A DNA stretch of 64,000 bases from Burkholderia sp. PAMC 26561 (GCF_001557535.2 NZ_CP014306.1:2852001-2916000); one strand, 5' to 3'. Shown: positions 1-9,970, counted from the stretch's first letter. The notes: a model not told the origin generated them from the sequence alone. A program made the numbers and translations.

Positions 1-3
1 ACG

Positions 4-1104
4 ATGCCCGACGACCACACGCCTCCGACTTCCGCGCCGCCTCGCATGGCCGATGTAGCGCGCATTGCCGGGGTCTCCAAGATGACCGTATCGCGCGTGC
101 TCGCCGGCAGGCCGGTGGCCGCCGCCACCCGCGAACGCGTGCTCAACGTGGTCAACGAACTGGGGTATGTGGCGGACGCGGCGGCGGGTGCCTTGTCGTC
201 AGGGAAATCATCGTTTGTAGCGGTGCTCGTGCCGTCGCTGTCGAGTTCGAATTTTTCCGATACCGTGCGTGGCATCAACGACGTGATCGAACCGGCCGGC
301 ATGCAATTGCTGCTGGCCAACACCGACTACGAATTGCCGCGCGAGGAAGAGCTCGTGCGCGCCATGCTGCGTTATCAGCCGCGCTGCATCGTGCTGACGG
401 GCAGCCATCACACCGAAGAGACGCATTCGCTGCTTGCCCGGGCGCGCATTCCGGTGATCGAAACATGGGACATGCCGGTCGATCCTATCGACCGGGTCGT
501 GGGCTTCTCGAATGTCGATGCATCGCGCGCGATGGTGCGCCATCTCTACGAACGCGGCTATAAGCGCATCGCGTTCGTGAGCAGCGCGTCGAAGCTGGAT
601 AGCCGCGGTATCGATCGGCGTCGCGGGTATCTGAAGGAGGTGAGGGCGGCCGGTTGCGAACCGCGCGACATCACCAAAAGCGCATGGACGACGACCATGG
701 CGCACGGCGTTGCAATGGCGCATGGTGCGGCCGCGTTGCAGCAGTTGCTCGAACGCTGGCCCGACACCGACGCCGTCATGTGCGCAAGCGACATCCACGC
801 GTTTGGAGCGGTGATGGCGTGTCATCGGCTGGGGTTGGCGGTCCCGGGGGATATCGCGATTGCGGGCTTCGGGGACTTCGAGGTTTCGCGGCATTGCTAT
901 CCGACCATCACGACCGTTTCAGTCGATGCCTATGGGATTGGCCGCGCCACCGGCGAGTCCTTGCTCACGGCACTGGACGAAGTGGAAGGCGATGAAAAGC
1001 TCGACAAGACGCGCGGCGTGAAAACGACCGCTGCGACCAGGCGCAAGCCGTCTCCACCCGTCATCGAAATTCACTACGAAGTCGTGCCGCGCGAGAGCAC
1101 CTAG
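4..1104 (+). CDS. LacI family transcriptional regulator
   Basis: DNA-binding sugar or sugar-acid responsive repressor. Residues about 15-40 form the LacI helix-turn-helix (MADVARIAGVSKMTVSRVL), followed by a periplasmic-binding-protein-like effector domain to the C-terminus. The 366-aa length is slightly longer than usual because of about 14 residues before MADV; the first ATG is only 4 bases into the window, so the true start could lie upstream. It faces convergently onto the dehydratase. A perfect 18-bp palindrome of the LacI type lies 2.9 kb away between the two catabolic arms of the same cluster, so it is the likely local repressor (inference). The inducer is not visible; a gluconate-type sugar acid is plausible from the palindrome and the enzymes nearby. 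Confidence 0.9.
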   Translation: MPDDHTPPTSAPPRMADVARIAGVSKMTVSRVLAGRPVAAATRERVLNVVNELGYVADAAAGALSSGKSSFVAVLVPSLSSSNFSDTVRGINDVIEPAGMQLLLANTDYELPREEELVRAMLRYQPRCIVLTGSHHTEETHSLLARARIPVIETWDMPVDPIDRVVGFSNVDASRAMVRHLYERGYKRIAFVSSASKLDSRGIDRRRGYLKEVRAAGCEPRDITKSAWTTTMAHGVAMAHGAAALQQLLERWPDTDAVMCASDIHAFGAVMACHRLGLAVPGDIAIAGFGDFEVSRHCYPTITTVSVDAYGIGRATGESLLTALDEVEGDEKLDKTRGVKTTAATRRKPSPPVIEIHYEVVPREST

Positions 1105-1148
1105 TGCTCCCGCGTGGCATGCACGAAGCTGGGCGCTTAGTGGTTGTC

Positions 1149-2942
1149 TTAGTGGTTATGCCGCGACTCGCCCCGCGTTTCGACAATGTTGAGATACAAC
1201 GTCGCCGGCTCCAGGCATGCGCCGCTGCCTTGCTGCCCGACCATGCTTCTGTAGATCTCTTCCCACGGCGTCATGTTCTTAAGTACGGGCGGCTTCCATG
1301 CCGCACGACGCTGCGCGAGTTCGGCCTCGGGGATCATCAGGTCGACCTTGCGCGTCTTCAAATCGATGCGAATCCTGTCACCCGATACGAGCAATGCAAG
1401 GCCACCGCCAACGGCTGCTTCCGGCGAGACATTGAGAATCGAAGGGCTCGCCGATGTCCCGCTCTGACGACCATCGCCGAGCGTTGGCAGTGTGTCGATA
1501 CCGCGCTTGAGTAACGCTGCCGGCGGCTGCATGTTCACCACTTCGGCGCCCCCAGGGAAGCCGACTGGCCCGCAATTGCGGATGACGAGGATCGAACGTT
1601 CATCGACACCCATTGCCGGGTCTTCAATACGCGCGTGATAGTCCTCCGGACCTTCGAACACGACGACCTTCCCTTCGAACACGTCGGGATGATCGGGATC
1701 GGCGAGAAAGCGCTTGCGGAAGGCTTCGTCGATCACGCTGACCTTCATCACGGCGCTGTCGAAGAGGTTGCCCGAGAGCACCACGTAACCCGCCGATTCC
1801 TTCAACGGGTTTTCATAGGCACGGATGACCTCGCGGTCAGGCACGGGGACCGTGGCCAGATCTTCGCCCAGCGTCTTGCCGGTCACGGTACGCACGGAGG
1901 CGTCGAGACGGCCGGCATCGAACAGTTCTTTCATCACCGCCGGCACGCCGCCCGCGCGATGAAACGCTTCGCCCAGGAACCGTCCCGCCGGCTGGCAATC
2001 GACCAGCAGCGGCACCTCGGGCCCAAGCCGCTGCCAGTCTTCCAGCGTATGGTCGATACCCATGTGCCGCGCAATCGCGATCATGTGGATCGGACAATTC
2101 GATGACGCGCCGAGCGCCGCCGCCGCGACGACCGCGTTCTCGAAAGCGCCCTTGGTCATGATGTCCGAAGGCCGCAGGTTTTCGGCGACCATCTCCACGA
2201 TCCGCTTGCCGGTCGCATAAGCCATCCAGCCACGCTCGCGATGCGGACCCGGGATCGCCGCGCAGCCGGGCAGCGACATGCCGAGCGCTTCGGCGAGCGA
2301 GTTCATGGAAAGCGCGGTGCCCATGGTGTTGCAATGCCCGACCGACGGCGCCGACGACGCCACCATATCCATGAATCCCGGATAGTCGATCTCACCCGCC
2401 GACAGCCGTTTGCGCGCGTCCCAGATCACCGTGCCGGAGCCTGCGAGCTTGCCGTGATACCAGCCGTCGAGCATCGGGCCGCCGGACAGGACGATCGCCG
2501 GAATGTTGACCGTGGCCGCAGCCATCAGGCATGCGGGCGTGGTTTTATCGCAGCCGGTGGTAAGCACGACGCCATCGATGGGATAGCCGTGCAGGATCTC
2601 CACGAGCCCGAGATAAGCGAGGTTGCGATCGAGCGCGGCGGTCGGACGCTTGCCGGTTTCCTGGATCGGATGCACCGGAAATTCGAGCGGAATGCCGCCG
2701 GCGTCGCGGATGCCATCGCGCACGCGGGTGGCGAGTTCGATGTGATGACGATTGCACGGCGCGAGATCGGAACCCGTCTGCGCGATACCGATGATCGGCT
2801 TGCCCGACTGCAGCTCTTCGCGCGTGATGCCATAGTTCATATAGCGCTCGAGATACAGCGCGGTCATGCCGGGGTCGGAGGGATCATCGAACCAGCGGCG
2901 GCTGCGAAGACGGTTTTGCGGGGTGTTCGATTGATTCGACAT
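1149..2942 (-). CDS. IlvD/Edd family dehydratase (sugar-acid dehydratase type)
   Basis: Fe-S dependent dehydratase of the dihydroxy-acid/phosphogluconate/aldonate dehydratase family, 597 aa. Three cysteines expected to hold the cluster are visible: C63 (APCNRHH), C131 (GCDKTTPA) and C204 (GHCNTMGT). This spacing matches the pattern known for [2Fe-2S] pentonate dehydratases (established family knowledge), so it more likely makes a 2-keto-3-deoxy sugar acid than acts in branched-chain amino acid synthesis. It follows the 2-hydroxyacid dehydrogenase on the same strand with a 50-bp gap, so the two are probably one operon transcribed from the operator region at 3.97 kb. The exact sugar-acid substrate cannot be read from sequence. 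Confidence 0.9.
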   Translation of the reverse strand: MSNQSNTPQNRLRSRRWFDDPSDPGMTALYLERYMNYGITREELQSGKPIIGIAQTGSDLAPCNRHHIELATRVRDGIRDAGGIPLEFPVHPIQETGKRPTAALDRNLAYLGLVEILHGYPIDGVVLTTGCDKTTPACLMAAATVNIPAIVLSGGPMLDGWYHGKLAGSGTVIWDARKRLSAGEIDYPGFMDMVASSAPSVGHCNTMGTALSMNSLAEALGMSLPGCAAIPGPHRERGWMAYATGKRIVEMVAENLRPSDIMTKGAFENAVVAAAALGASSNCPIHMIAIARHMGIDHTLEDWQRLGPEVPLLVDCQPAGRFLGEAFHRAGGVPAVMKELFDAGRLDASVRTVTGKTLGEDLATVPVPDREVIRAYENPLKESAGYVVLSGNLFDSAVMKVSVIDEAFRKRFLADPDHPDVFEGKVVVFEGPEDYHARIEDPAMGVDERSILVIRNCGPVGFPGGAEVVNMQPPAALLKRGIDTLPTLGDGRQSGTSASPSILNVSPEAAVGGGLALLVSGDRIRIDLKTRKVDLMIPEAELAQRRAAWKPPVLKNMTPWEEIYRSMVGQQGSGACLEPATLYLNIVETRGESRHNH

Positions 2943-2992
2943 GCTTGTCTGTCCGTTTTATTTGTATGGGGAGTCAGTGATTCGTTCTAGGT

Positions 2993-3940
2993 TCAACGCG
3001 TGGAAAACTCGGTCACGAGCGGCGCGCCACTGAAGAACGCCCTCAAGTTCTCACGCACCAGTTGCGCCATCGCACTGCGCGTTTCGACGGTTGCGCTGGA
3101 GCGGTGCGGCTGCAGCACGACGTTGTCCAGCGTGAAAAAACGCGGATCGATTGAAGGCTCGTTCCAGAATACATCCAGCGCGGCGCCGCGAATACGGCGT
3201 TCGTTCAGATATTCGAGCAACACGGGTTCGTCGACAATACTTCCACGCGCGATGTTCACCAGAATGCCATCGGGTCCGAGCGCGTCGAACACATCGCGGC
3301 TTACCGATCCCTGGCTCTGCTTGTCCGCCGCCGCACAGATCACGAGGAAATCCGATTCGCGCGCCAGGGCCACGGCGCTGTCGCAATACGTGTAGCCGAC
3401 ATCGTCGAACTGGACGCGATCGTGATACGCAATGGACATGTCGAACGCAGCGGCCCGCTTCGCCAGTGCGCGTCCTACACGGCCGAGTCCGAGAACGCCA
3501 AGGCGCTTGCCGAACATGCGCGTGGCGAGCGGAATTGCGGCCTTGCCCCATTGAGCGTCGCGCACGAGGCGATCGTTCGCCGGGATCTGGCGCGCAATCG
3601 AAAGCATCAGGCCGATGCCCATGTCGGCGACATCGCCAGTCAGCACATCGGGCGTATTGGTCACGCGAATGCCGCGTTTTGCTGCGTGTGCGAGATCGAT
3701 CGCATCGACTCCGACGCCGTACGACACGATGATCTCGAGCGCCGGCAACGCCTCGATCAACTCGGCGCTTGCGCCGGCTTCGCCGTTGGTGGCGAGCGCG
3801 CGAATGCGGGAACCGACTTCAGCGAGCAATGCACCCCGATTGGCGCAATCCGACAGGACGTGCAGCGAGAAATGACGTTCGAGTTCCGCCATATCACGCT
3901 CCGGATACCGGACGACTACCAGTAAATCCGTCTTGTGCAT
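2993..3940 (-). CDS. D-isomer specific 2-hydroxyacid dehydrogenase
   Basis: NAD(P)-dependent oxidoreductase of the D-2-hydroxyacid dehydrogenase family (glyoxylate/hydroxypyruvate reductase-like), 315 aa. The Rossmann motif GLGRVG is at residues 151-156. The catalytic triad is visible as R232 (NIARGS), E261 (FWNEPS) and H279 (LQPHRS). It is the promoter-proximal gene of a two-gene minus-strand operon with the dehydratase. The divergent start region carries the 18-bp palindromic operator 28 bp upstream of the start codon, so LacI-type control is likely. The substrate is probably a 2-keto acid formed in sugar-acid catabolism (inference). Confidence 0.88.
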   Translation of the reverse strand: MHKTDLLVVVRYPERDMAELERHFSLHVLSDCANRGALLAEVGSRIRALATNGEAGASAELIEALPALEIIVSYGVGVDAIDLAHAAKRGIRVTNTPDVLTGDVADMGIGLMLSIARQIPANDRLVRDAQWGKAAIPLATRMFGKRLGVLGLGRVGRALAKRAAAFDMSIAYHDRVQFDDVGYTYCDSAVALARESDFLVICAAADKQSQGSVSRDVFDALGPDGILVNIARGSIVDEPVLLEYLNERRIRGAALDVFWNEPSIDPRFFTLDNVVLQPHRSSATVETRSAMAQLVRENLRAFFSGAPLVTEFSTR

Positions 3941-3967
3941 GCCATCTCCTCATGTTAGATTCGTTTA

Positions 3968-3985
3968 ATGGTTACCGGTAACCAT
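3968..3985. promoter_or_regulatory. 18-bp perfect palindrome, LacI-type operator
   Basis: ATGGTTACCGGTAACCAT is a perfect inverted repeat with the central CG typical of LacI-family operators, and it resembles gluconate-repressor (GntR/IdnR of the LacI family) sites. It lies between the divergent starts of the 2-hydroxyacid dehydrogenase (3940) and the 3-hydroxyisobutyrate dehydrogenase-like gene (4039). A single repressor could therefore control both arms. The LacI regulator at the window start is the obvious candidate. Confidence 0.75.
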
Positions 3986-4038
3986 ACCTCACGATGAAAC
4001 GCATGTCCAGCAGTGGGTGACTTCAAGGTAGCGAGACG

Positions 4039-4923
4039 ATGACGAATTCAAAGGACCGGCCGGAGAAGATTGCTTTTCTTGGGATCGGCTTGATGGGAGA
4101 GCGGCAAGCACGCGTGCTGCTCAGGGCGGGCTACGGGCTAACCGCCTGGAACCGTACCCGGGACAAAGCCGAGCGCTTGCGTGCGGATGGCGCGGACGTT
4201 GCGGACTCGCCGGCTGAAGCGGTTCGCAATGCCGACATCGTGATTACGATGCTTGCAAACGGCGAGACCGTGCACGATGTTCTGTTCGATCAAGGCGCGG
4301 CGCAGGCGTTGAGTGCCGATGCGGTAGTTATCGACATGAGCTCGATCCGTCCCGACCAGGCGATCACGCATGCGCGTCTGCTTGCCGCGCGAGGTGTTCG
4401 ACATATCGATGCCCCCGTATCAGGCGGCACGAGTGGCGCGGAAAACGCGACGCTTGCAATCATGTGCGGCGGCGATGCAGAGGTCTTCGATCGTGTATCG
4501 CCCGTGCTGCGTTGCATGGGGCGGCCTGTGTTGATGGGCGCTCACGGCACGGGGCAACTCGCCAAGCTCGCGAATCAGATGATCGTGGGCACGACCATTG
4601 GCGTGGTGGCCGAGGCGTTGTCGCTGGTTGCGAAGGGCGGTGCGAACCCCGCGATGCTGATCGAAGCGCTCGCGGGCGGTTACGCCGACAGCACCATCCT
4701 GCGCATCCACGGCCGCCGCATGGTCGACAAAAACTTCGAGGTCAGTGGCCGGTCGAGCTCGCAACTCAAGGATCTTCAAAACGCGTTGCGTGCGGCACAG
4801 GACGTGGGCGCGTCGATGCCGTACACCCAACTCAGCGCGCAGCTTTTCACGTCTCTCATCGCGCATCACGGCGATATCGATCACAGCGGAGTCGTGAAGA
4901 TCATCGGCGATCAGACAGCATGA
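4039..4923 (+). CDS. 3-hydroxyisobutyrate dehydrogenase-like NAD(P)-dependent oxidoreductase
   Basis: Beta-hydroxyacid dehydrogenase family (3-hydroxyisobutyrate dehydrogenase / tartronate semialdehyde reductase type), 294 aa. It shows the N-terminal dinucleotide motif FLGIGLMG at residues 13-20, the substrate-binding signature DAPVSGGTSGAE at 124-135, and the catalytic lysine K176 in GQLAKLANQ. The start ATG follows AAGGTAGCGAGACG. It is the first gene of the arm divergent from the dehydratase operon and is followed 116 bp later by the transporter. In this context, reduction or oxidation of a 3-carbon or sugar-derived beta-hydroxy acid is likely. The precise substrate is unknown. Confidence 0.88.
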   Translation: MTNSKDRPEKIAFLGIGLMGERQARVLLRAGYGLTAWNRTRDKAERLRADGADVADSPAEAVRNADIVITMLANGETVHDVLFDQGAAQALSADAVVIDMSSIRPDQAITHARLLAARGVRHIDAPVSGGTSGAENATLAIMCGGDAEVFDRVSPVLRCMGRPVLMGAHGTGQLAKLANQMIVGTTIGVVAEALSLVAKGGANPAMLIEALAGGYADSTILRIHGRRMVDKNFEVSGRSSSQLKDLQNALRAAQDVGASMPYTQLSAQLFTSLIAHHGDIDHSGVVKIIGDQTA

Positions 4924-5039
4924 ACAACCGTTTCATTCGATACGTCCGCAGCCCTAACCAATCCGAAGCGGACAATACATACATAAAGAAATAGCCGGGA
5001 TTCAATCAACCGGCAAACCGATTTGCAAAGGAGACGCAA

Positions 5040-6421
5040 ATGGATCTGCAGCACCCCCCAATACCCGAACTACCTTCGGCGTCGCTCGCCGGTACGCCAA
5101 CCAAGGCGCCGGTTTCACCACAGCAATTGCGGCGTGCAATCCTCACGGGCGCGGTCGGAAGCGCCCTCGAGTATTACGACTTTGCGATCTTCGGACTCGC
5201 GTCGGCGCTGGTTTTCAGTCATATCTTTTTTCCGGCGCTCGGTGCGAAAGCCGGCCTGCTGGCGAGTTTCGGCACCTATGGTGCGGGCTTCCTCGCGCGG
5301 CCGTTCGGCGGCCTGTTCTTTGGTTCCATCGGCGACAGGAAGGGGCGCAAGTTCGTGTTGCTCGTGACCATCGCGATCATGGGGACATCGACCATGCTGA
5401 TCGGACTGTTGCCGAGCGGCACGATCGGCGCGGTATCGCTCGTCGTATTGCGGCTCGTGCAAGGTTTCGGCGCGGGCGCCGAGCAAGCGGGGGCATCGAC
5501 GCTCATGGCGGAGGTCGCGCCCGTCAAACAACGCGGCTTCTTCGCGGCGCTGCCGTTCGTCGGCATCTTCGCCGGGCTGGGTCTCGCGACGGGCACGTTC
5601 AGCATCATGCAACACGTGCTGGGTGAGCAGGCCATACTTGATTGGGCGTGGCGCATTCCGTTTGTATCGAGCGTAGTGCTGATCGGCGTTGCGGTATGGA
5701 TCCGGTTGCGCTTGCGTGAGAGTCCGACGTTCCTGAGCCTCGAAGGCGCGCAAGCCGTCATCAAGTCGCCGATGAAAACCGTCATCACCCACGCCCGCCG
5801 TCCCGTACTCGCCGCCACGCTGATGCGTTTTGCCGAGCAGGGCGGACGACGATCTACACCACAGTCGTCATTGCGTTCCTGGGCGGCACGGTCGCCGCGA
5901 AGCTGGGTATGAAGCCGTCCGCGCTGAGTTCGATCGGCACGACAGGCGCGCTGATCGCGAGCATGGCCAGCGTCATCACCACGCCGATGTTCGGCGCATT
6001 GTCGGATCGGATCGGGCGTATTGCGGTGTATCGCGGCGGCGCGATCTTCATGCTGCTCTGGTCGGTGCCGTCCTGGTACATGGTGAGCACGGGCAAACCG
6101 CTGTGGGTCGACATTGCGATGTTCGGCGGCCTCGCGCTCGGCGCGAACAGCATGCTTGGCGCGCAATGCGCTCACTTCTCGGAACTCTTCGGCAACCGCT
6201 ACCGGTATTCGGGCGTGGCGCTCGCACGCGAACTGGGCGCGGTGCTGTCGGGCGGACTCGCGCCCTTGCTCGGCATCTACCTGATCGGGTTATCGGACGG
6301 TGCGTTCTGGGTCATGGGCGTCTACATGGCAGTGTTGTCGGCGATCACGCTGATTGGCGTGTCCTTGTCGACGGAAACCCGCCGGCGCGACCTGACCTTG
6401 CTCGATGACGCCGTGCACTGA
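5040..6421 (+). pseudogene. MFS (metabolite:H+ symporter type) transporter, frameshifted
   Basis: Twelve-helix major facilitator of the MHS (proline/shikimate/alpha-ketoglutarate permease-like) group, split into two frames. The N-terminal half (from ATG 5040, after an AAAGGAGA ribosome site) carries the MFS motif GDRKGRKF at about residues 99-106. After RFAEQGG, near 5841-5850, this frame turns into nonsense and stops at 5912. The natural continuation (TIYTTVVIAFLGGT..., then GMKPSALSS) is in another frame to 6421. Restoring one base near 5845 would give about 460 aa, the normal family length. Either this is a recent one-base deletion that kills the transporter, or it is a sequence error; I cannot tell which. 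Its position implies it imported the substrate of the sugar-acid cluster. Confidence 0.85.
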
Positions 6422-6539
6422 TTTCGCCGCGCAAAACGTGCCCGGATCATTGTTGCGGATCCGGTTTCAGCGGCACGTTTATCGAGTCCGCGGAGGGGGC
6501 CGGAAGGGGAGCAAGAAGGGGGGGCAAGAAGGGCGCGGA

Positions 6540-6716
6540 TGTTATACTTCGCGCGCTTTACAGAGTGCCCGTTCGTTGACCGAGCGTACTTTCAAGGTGC
6601 ACCGCGGTTCGTCGAATCGTGCAACGCCTTGACTGATAAGGCTCACCGGCAGGAGGTCGCACCTCGTCCACACCGGCCGAATTCACGAGAAAGGCGAACT
6701 CCGGTTCGCCTTTTTT
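6540..6716 (+). ncRNA. Candidate small RNA of unassigned family
   Basis: An extended -10 element (TGTTATACT, 6540-6548) is followed about 165 bp later by a strong intrinsic terminator. No ORF with a ribosome site lies between them. The interval holds local hairpins: CGTTCG/CGAGCG around 6569-6586, and GAGGT-CGC-ACCTC around 6653-6665. Predicted transcript is about 6555-6716. I compared it mentally with 6S, 4.5S, tmRNA and tRNA landmarks and saw no match. No -35 hexamer is evident, as is usual for extended -10 promoters. The interval could instead be a 5' leader that attenuates ppiD. Confidence 0.45.
6689..6716 (+). terminator. Intrinsic terminator before ppiD
   Basis: Stem AAGGCGAAC-tcc-GGTTCGCCTT followed by six T residues. 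It ends the candidate RNA at 6555-6716 and insulates ppiD from upstream transcription. Confidence 0.85.
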
Positions 6717-6768
6717 ATTGCCCGCTGCTGTAACATCGGGCGTTTCGTATTAGGCAGAATCGTCACGC

Positions 6769-8703
6769 ATGCTCGACTTTTTCCGTAACCACCAACGCCT
6801 GATGATGGCCCTGTTGATCCTGATCGTCGTGCCGGGATTGGGTATCGTGGGTGTCCAGGGTTTCAGCAGTTTCTTCGACGAAAACGCAAACGTCGCCAGC
6901 GTCAACGGCCACAAGATCACGCGTGTCGAGTACGACGGCGCGATGCGTCAACAAGTCGATCGCGCGCGCCAGATGCTCGGTGCGCAGTTCGACCCGAAGA
7001 TGTTCGAAACGCCGCAAATGCGCGCTTCGCTGATCGACAGCCTCGTTCAACAGCGCGTTCTCGCCGATGAAACCCAGCGCCTGCACCTGACCGCATCGGA
7101 TCAGGCCGTGCGCCGCGCGCTCCTGGCCGACCCGACGATTGCATCGTTGCGCAAGCCCGATGGTTCGATCGATCTGGACCAGTACAAGCAACTGCTCGCC
7201 ATGCAGGGCATCACGCCCGAGCAATACGACGAGCGCGTGCGTTATGGCCTGGCTGCCGATCAGCTTCCTTCGAGCATCCAGTCGACCGCGTTCACGTCGA
7301 AGACACTGGCGCAGAGCCTGACCGAGATCGCCGAGCAGCGTCGTGACGTGCAGGGCCTTGCTTTGCGCACCGCCGATTACGCCGCGAAGGTCCAGCCGAC
7401 CGACGCGCAACTCAAGTCTTACTACGACGCGCACAGCGCCGAGTTCACGACGCCGGAATCCGCGAACATCCAGTACCTGGTGATGTCGCCGGCGACCTTG
7501 GCGACCGCGATCAAACCCACGGACGCCGATCTCAGGAAGTACTACGACGACAACATCGCGCGCTTCAAGACGCAGGCCGAAGTGCGCGCGAGCCACATCC
7601 TGATCACCGCGCCGAAAGACGCGAGCGCAGCCGACAAGGCCAAGGCGAAGGCGCAAGCCGACGCGTTGCTCGCGCAAGTGAAGGCGCATCCGGACCAGTT
7701 CGCGCAGATCGCGCAGAAGGAATCGCAGGACCCGGGTTCGGCATCGAAGGGCGGTGACCTCGGGTACTTCTCGCACGGCATGATCGCGGGCGGCAAGGCA
7801 TTCGACGACGCCGCGTTCGGCCTGAAGAAGGGCGAAATCAGCGGCGTGGTGCAGACGGATTTCGGTTACCACATCATCCAGGCAACCGACGTCAAGCCGT
7901 CCGCCACCCAGTCGTTCGACGAAGTGAAGGACCAGATCACGCGTGACGTCACCGCGACGCAAGCCGCGAAAAATCTCGCCGATGAAGCCGAAGGTTTCAC
8001 GTCGCTCGTCTACGAAAAATCGAAGACGCTGCAACCTGCCGCAGATAAATACAAGCTGCAGATCCAGACCGCGACGGTCGGACCGAAGCCCGACCCGAAG
8101 CTGCCGGCCGACAGCCCGCTGAACAACCCGAAGGTCCTGAACGCCATCTTTGCTTCGGACGCGGTGAAGGAGCGCAACAACACGCAGGCTATCGATATCG
8201 GCAACAGCACGCTGGTCGCAGCGCGTGTGACGGACTACAAGCCGGCGGCCGTCCCCGCGCTCGACACGATCAAGGACGCAGTGCGCACCAAGGTCGTCGC
8301 AGAGCAAGCCGCGGAGATGGCGCGCAAGGACGGCGCGGCGAAGCTTGCCGACGTGCAGAAATCAAACTCGACGACAGGGTTCTCATCGGTGGCAAAGGTA
8401 TCGCGTAACGACGCGCAAGGCGTGCCGCCCGCAGCGCTCGCCGCGATCTTCAAGGCGGATTCGTCGAAGCTGCCAACGTACGTAGGCGTCGATCTTGGCG
8501 CCGATGGTTACGCGATCTACCGTGTGGACGGGATCGAGAAGCCGGAGCCGGTTGCCGCAGACCGCCTGACGGGTGCGCAGCAGCAGGTCGCGCAGGTTTA
8601 TGCCCAGGCCGAGATGGAATCGTATCTCGACGCATTGAAGGCGCGCTCCAAGGTGAAGATCAATGCACCGGCCACCAACGCGCCGGCAGAGCAGCCGCAA
8701 TAA
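6769..8703 (+). CDS. ppiD: PpiD-type periplasmic peptidylprolyl isomerase/chaperone
   Basis: Membrane-anchored folding factor for exported proteins, 644 aa, close to the usual PpiD length. The N-terminus has a short cytoplasmic tail and one membrane helix (about residues 11-30, [15 protein letters not shown]). A SurA-like N-terminal chaperone region follows (about 35-260), then a parvulin PpiC domain at about 270-373 ([27 protein letters not shown]), then a C-terminal chaperone region ending in a Pro/Ala-rich tail. It stands alone between an upstream terminator and its own downstream terminator. The large minus-strand ORF over it is a codon shadow. Confidence 0.93.
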   Translation: MLDFFRNHQRLMMALLILIVVPGLGIVGVQGFSSFFDENANVASVNGHKITRVEYDGAMRQQVDRARQMLGAQFDPKMFETPQMRASLIDSLVQQRVLADETQRLHLTASDQAVRRALLADPTIASLRKPDGSIDLDQYKQLLAMQGITPEQYDERVRYGLAADQLPSSIQSTAFTSKTLAQSLTEIAEQRRDVQGLALRTADYAAKVQPTDAQLKSYYDAHSAEFTTPESANIQYLVMSPATLATAIKPTDADLRKYYDDNIARFKTQAEVRASHILITAPKDASAADKAKAKAQADALLAQVKAHPDQFAQIAQKESQDPGSASKGGDLGYFSHGMIAGGKAFDDAAFGLKKGEISGVVQTDFGYHIIQATDVKPSATQSFDEVKDQITRDVTATQAAKNLADEAEGFTSLVYEKSKTLQPAADKYKLQIQTATVGPKPDPKLPADSPLNNPKVLNAIFASDAVKERNNTQAIDIGNSTLVAARVTDYKPAAVPALDTIKDAVRTKVVAEQAAEMARKDGAAKLADVQKSNSTTGFSSVAKVSRNDAQGVPPAALAAIFKADSSKLPTYVGVDLGADGYAIYRVDGIEKPEPVAADRLTGAQQQVAQVYAQAEMESYLDALKARSKVKINAPATNAPAEQPQ

Positions 8704-8736
8704 ACTGAAGCGTACTTACGCGTACGCAACACAAAC

Positions 8737-8774
8737 AAAAGCCCCGCTGGCCAAAACCAGCGGGGCTTTTTTTA
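8737..8774 (+). terminator. Intrinsic terminator of ppiD
   Basis: GCCCCGCTGG / CCAGCGGGGC stem with an A run before it and seven T residues after it. It can work in both directions and also sits at the end of the convergent lipoprotein gene. Confidence 0.9.
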
Positions 8775-8788
8775 TCGCTAAAACCTGC

Positions 8789-9130
8789 TTACAGGCAGGC
8801 CTGGATATCGCCAGTGGCGTCGCTGCCGCCCGCGCCAGCGGCACGGAAGCCGACCCACGAACCCGGGCCCGAATAGTTGGGACGCACGACGGCGGCGGCG
8901 CCGTTCGGCGGTTGCTGACCCGGAACGTAGACATCGGCTGCCATGTCGTTCGCGAGCGTGTCTTGCGACACCACTTGCTGCTGTGATTTATCGGCCCATT
9001 TCTGCGCGATACATTGTGCGACCACCTTGGGCGGTTGCTGGCTCGTGCCGACCTGGCTGACGTTAGCGGGCGGTTGAGCGGCGCAAGCCGAGATCGCGAC
9101 GGTCATAGCGAGAATTGGTAAATATTTCAC
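8789..9130 (-). CDS. Small hypothetical lipoprotein
   Basis: Unrecognised 113-aa exported protein. The start is chosen as GTG at 9130 because AAAGGAGG lies 5-6 bases upstream; an ATG 24 bases earlier has no such site. The N-terminus VKYLPILAMTVAISAC is a lipoprotein signal with cleavage before the Cys at residue 16, so an outer- or inner-membrane lipid anchor is likely. The rest is Gln/Ala/Pro-rich, with two further Cys (in VVAQCIAQKW and at the second-last residue), perhaps forming a periplasmic disulfide. It converges with ppiD. No enzymatic motif is seen and no function is proposed. Confidence 0.7.
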   Translation of the reverse strand: MKYLPILAMTVAISACAAQPPANVSQVGTSQQPPKVVAQCIAQKWADKSQQQVVSQDTLANDMAADVYVPGQQPPNGAAAVVRPNYSGPGSWVGFRAAGAGGSDATGDIQACL

Positions 9131-9295
9131 GTTACCTCCTTTCAATGCGCTCACAAGCGGAGCCGGGGTTTTTTCAGGGTTACGCGAAAGTCTTGATGCT
9201 GAATCGTGGCCTTTCTTCGCGCATGGCTGAAAGCCGGCTGGGCAACGCGTGACGGGGTTTAAACGTGAATCGCTTCAAAAACGGCTAAATCCCCA

Positions 9296-9970
9296 TCATT
9301 TCGATGGCGTGCCCAGCAAAGGTCTCAAAACTGGCCAGACGTTATTTAATAGCAAAGGCTGGGCCTGAGGGGTCGGATGAATTTGGTCTGCCTGGAACAT
9401 TTCAGGCTTGTTCTCCATGCCTGCAAGAAGGAACGGGACGAGCGGCACCTGTTTCTCCTTCGATAACTTTTCGTACACGGCGTGGAATTTTTGCGAGTAG
9501 TCCGGGCCATAGTTAGGCGGAACGTACATGCCGACGAGTAAAACCTTCGCATGGACCGCCTGCGATTTCTCGATGATCGTGCGCAGGTTGGTTTCGGTGG
9601 TGGCTAGCGGGACGCCGCGTAACGCGTCGTTGGCGCCCAGTTCCACGATCACCACCTTCGGCTTGATCCGGTTGAGTGCGGCGGGCAGGCGGGCGAGGCC
9701 GCCGCTGGTCGTGTCGCCGCTGATGCTTGAATTGGCGACGCTATAATCGAAGCGCTCTTGCGTCAGCTTCTGCCGCATCAGGTTGACCCATCCTGTATCG
9801 CGCGGCAGACCGTATTCCGCCGATATGCTGTCACCCAGCACCACAATGGCCGGCGCCGCGGGCGCGGCCATTGCGGTATGGGCCAACGCATCGGCCGCTT
9901 GTGCCGGCGCCGTGGCCGCGTATCCGACCATCGCCAGCAGCGCCAGTGTGGCGCGTGGTGTCCAGTTCAC
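9296..9970 (-). CDS. tesA: GDSL-type arylesterase / acyl-CoA thioesterase I
   Basis: Periplasmic SGNH hydrolase (TesA/arylesterase family) cleaving acyl esters or thioesters. After a signal peptide (TLALLAMVGYAATAPAQA), the four SGNH blocks are present: GDSISAEYG (nucleophile Ser), SSISGDTTSGG (Gly), GANDALRG (Asn) and DQIHPTP (Asp/His). The start is taken as GTG 9970 (VNWTPRA) because GGAGAG lies 7 bases upstream; an in-frame ATG at 9985 would overlap the start codon of the divergent ABC gene. A tesA/ybbA divergent pair is also found in Escherichia coli. Confidence 0.88.
   Translation of the reverse strand: MNWTPRATLALLAMVGYAATAPAQAADALAHTAMAAPAAPAIVVLGDSISAEYGLPRDTGWVNLMRQKLTQERFDYSVANSSISGDTTSGGLARLPAALNRIKPKVVIVELGANDALRGVPLATTETNLRTIIEKSQAVHAKVLLVGMYVPPNYGPDYSQKFHAVYEKLSKEKQVPLVPFLLAGMENKPEMFQADQIHPTPQAQPLLLNNVWPVLRPLLGTPSK

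Larger units (their letters stand above)
6422..6768. other. Intergenic region between the MFS pseudogene and ppiD
   Basis: No convincing protein gene. It contains an extended -10 promoter element, a run of small hairpins and an intrinsic terminator, listed separately as a candidate small RNA. Purine-rich G tracts (6494-6537) lie just upstream of the promoter element. I searched by eye for a tRNA and found no complete cloverleaf. Confidence 0.6.

Noticed and set aside
6600..6720. tRNA-like T-arm (GGTTCG) before ppiD
   Set aside because: No acceptor or anticodon stem could be built around it.
6763..8307. 514-aa ORF antisense to ppiD
   Set aside because: Mirror of the ppiD codon pattern in GC-rich DNA; Arg/Leu/Val-rich low-complexity translation, no ribosome site.
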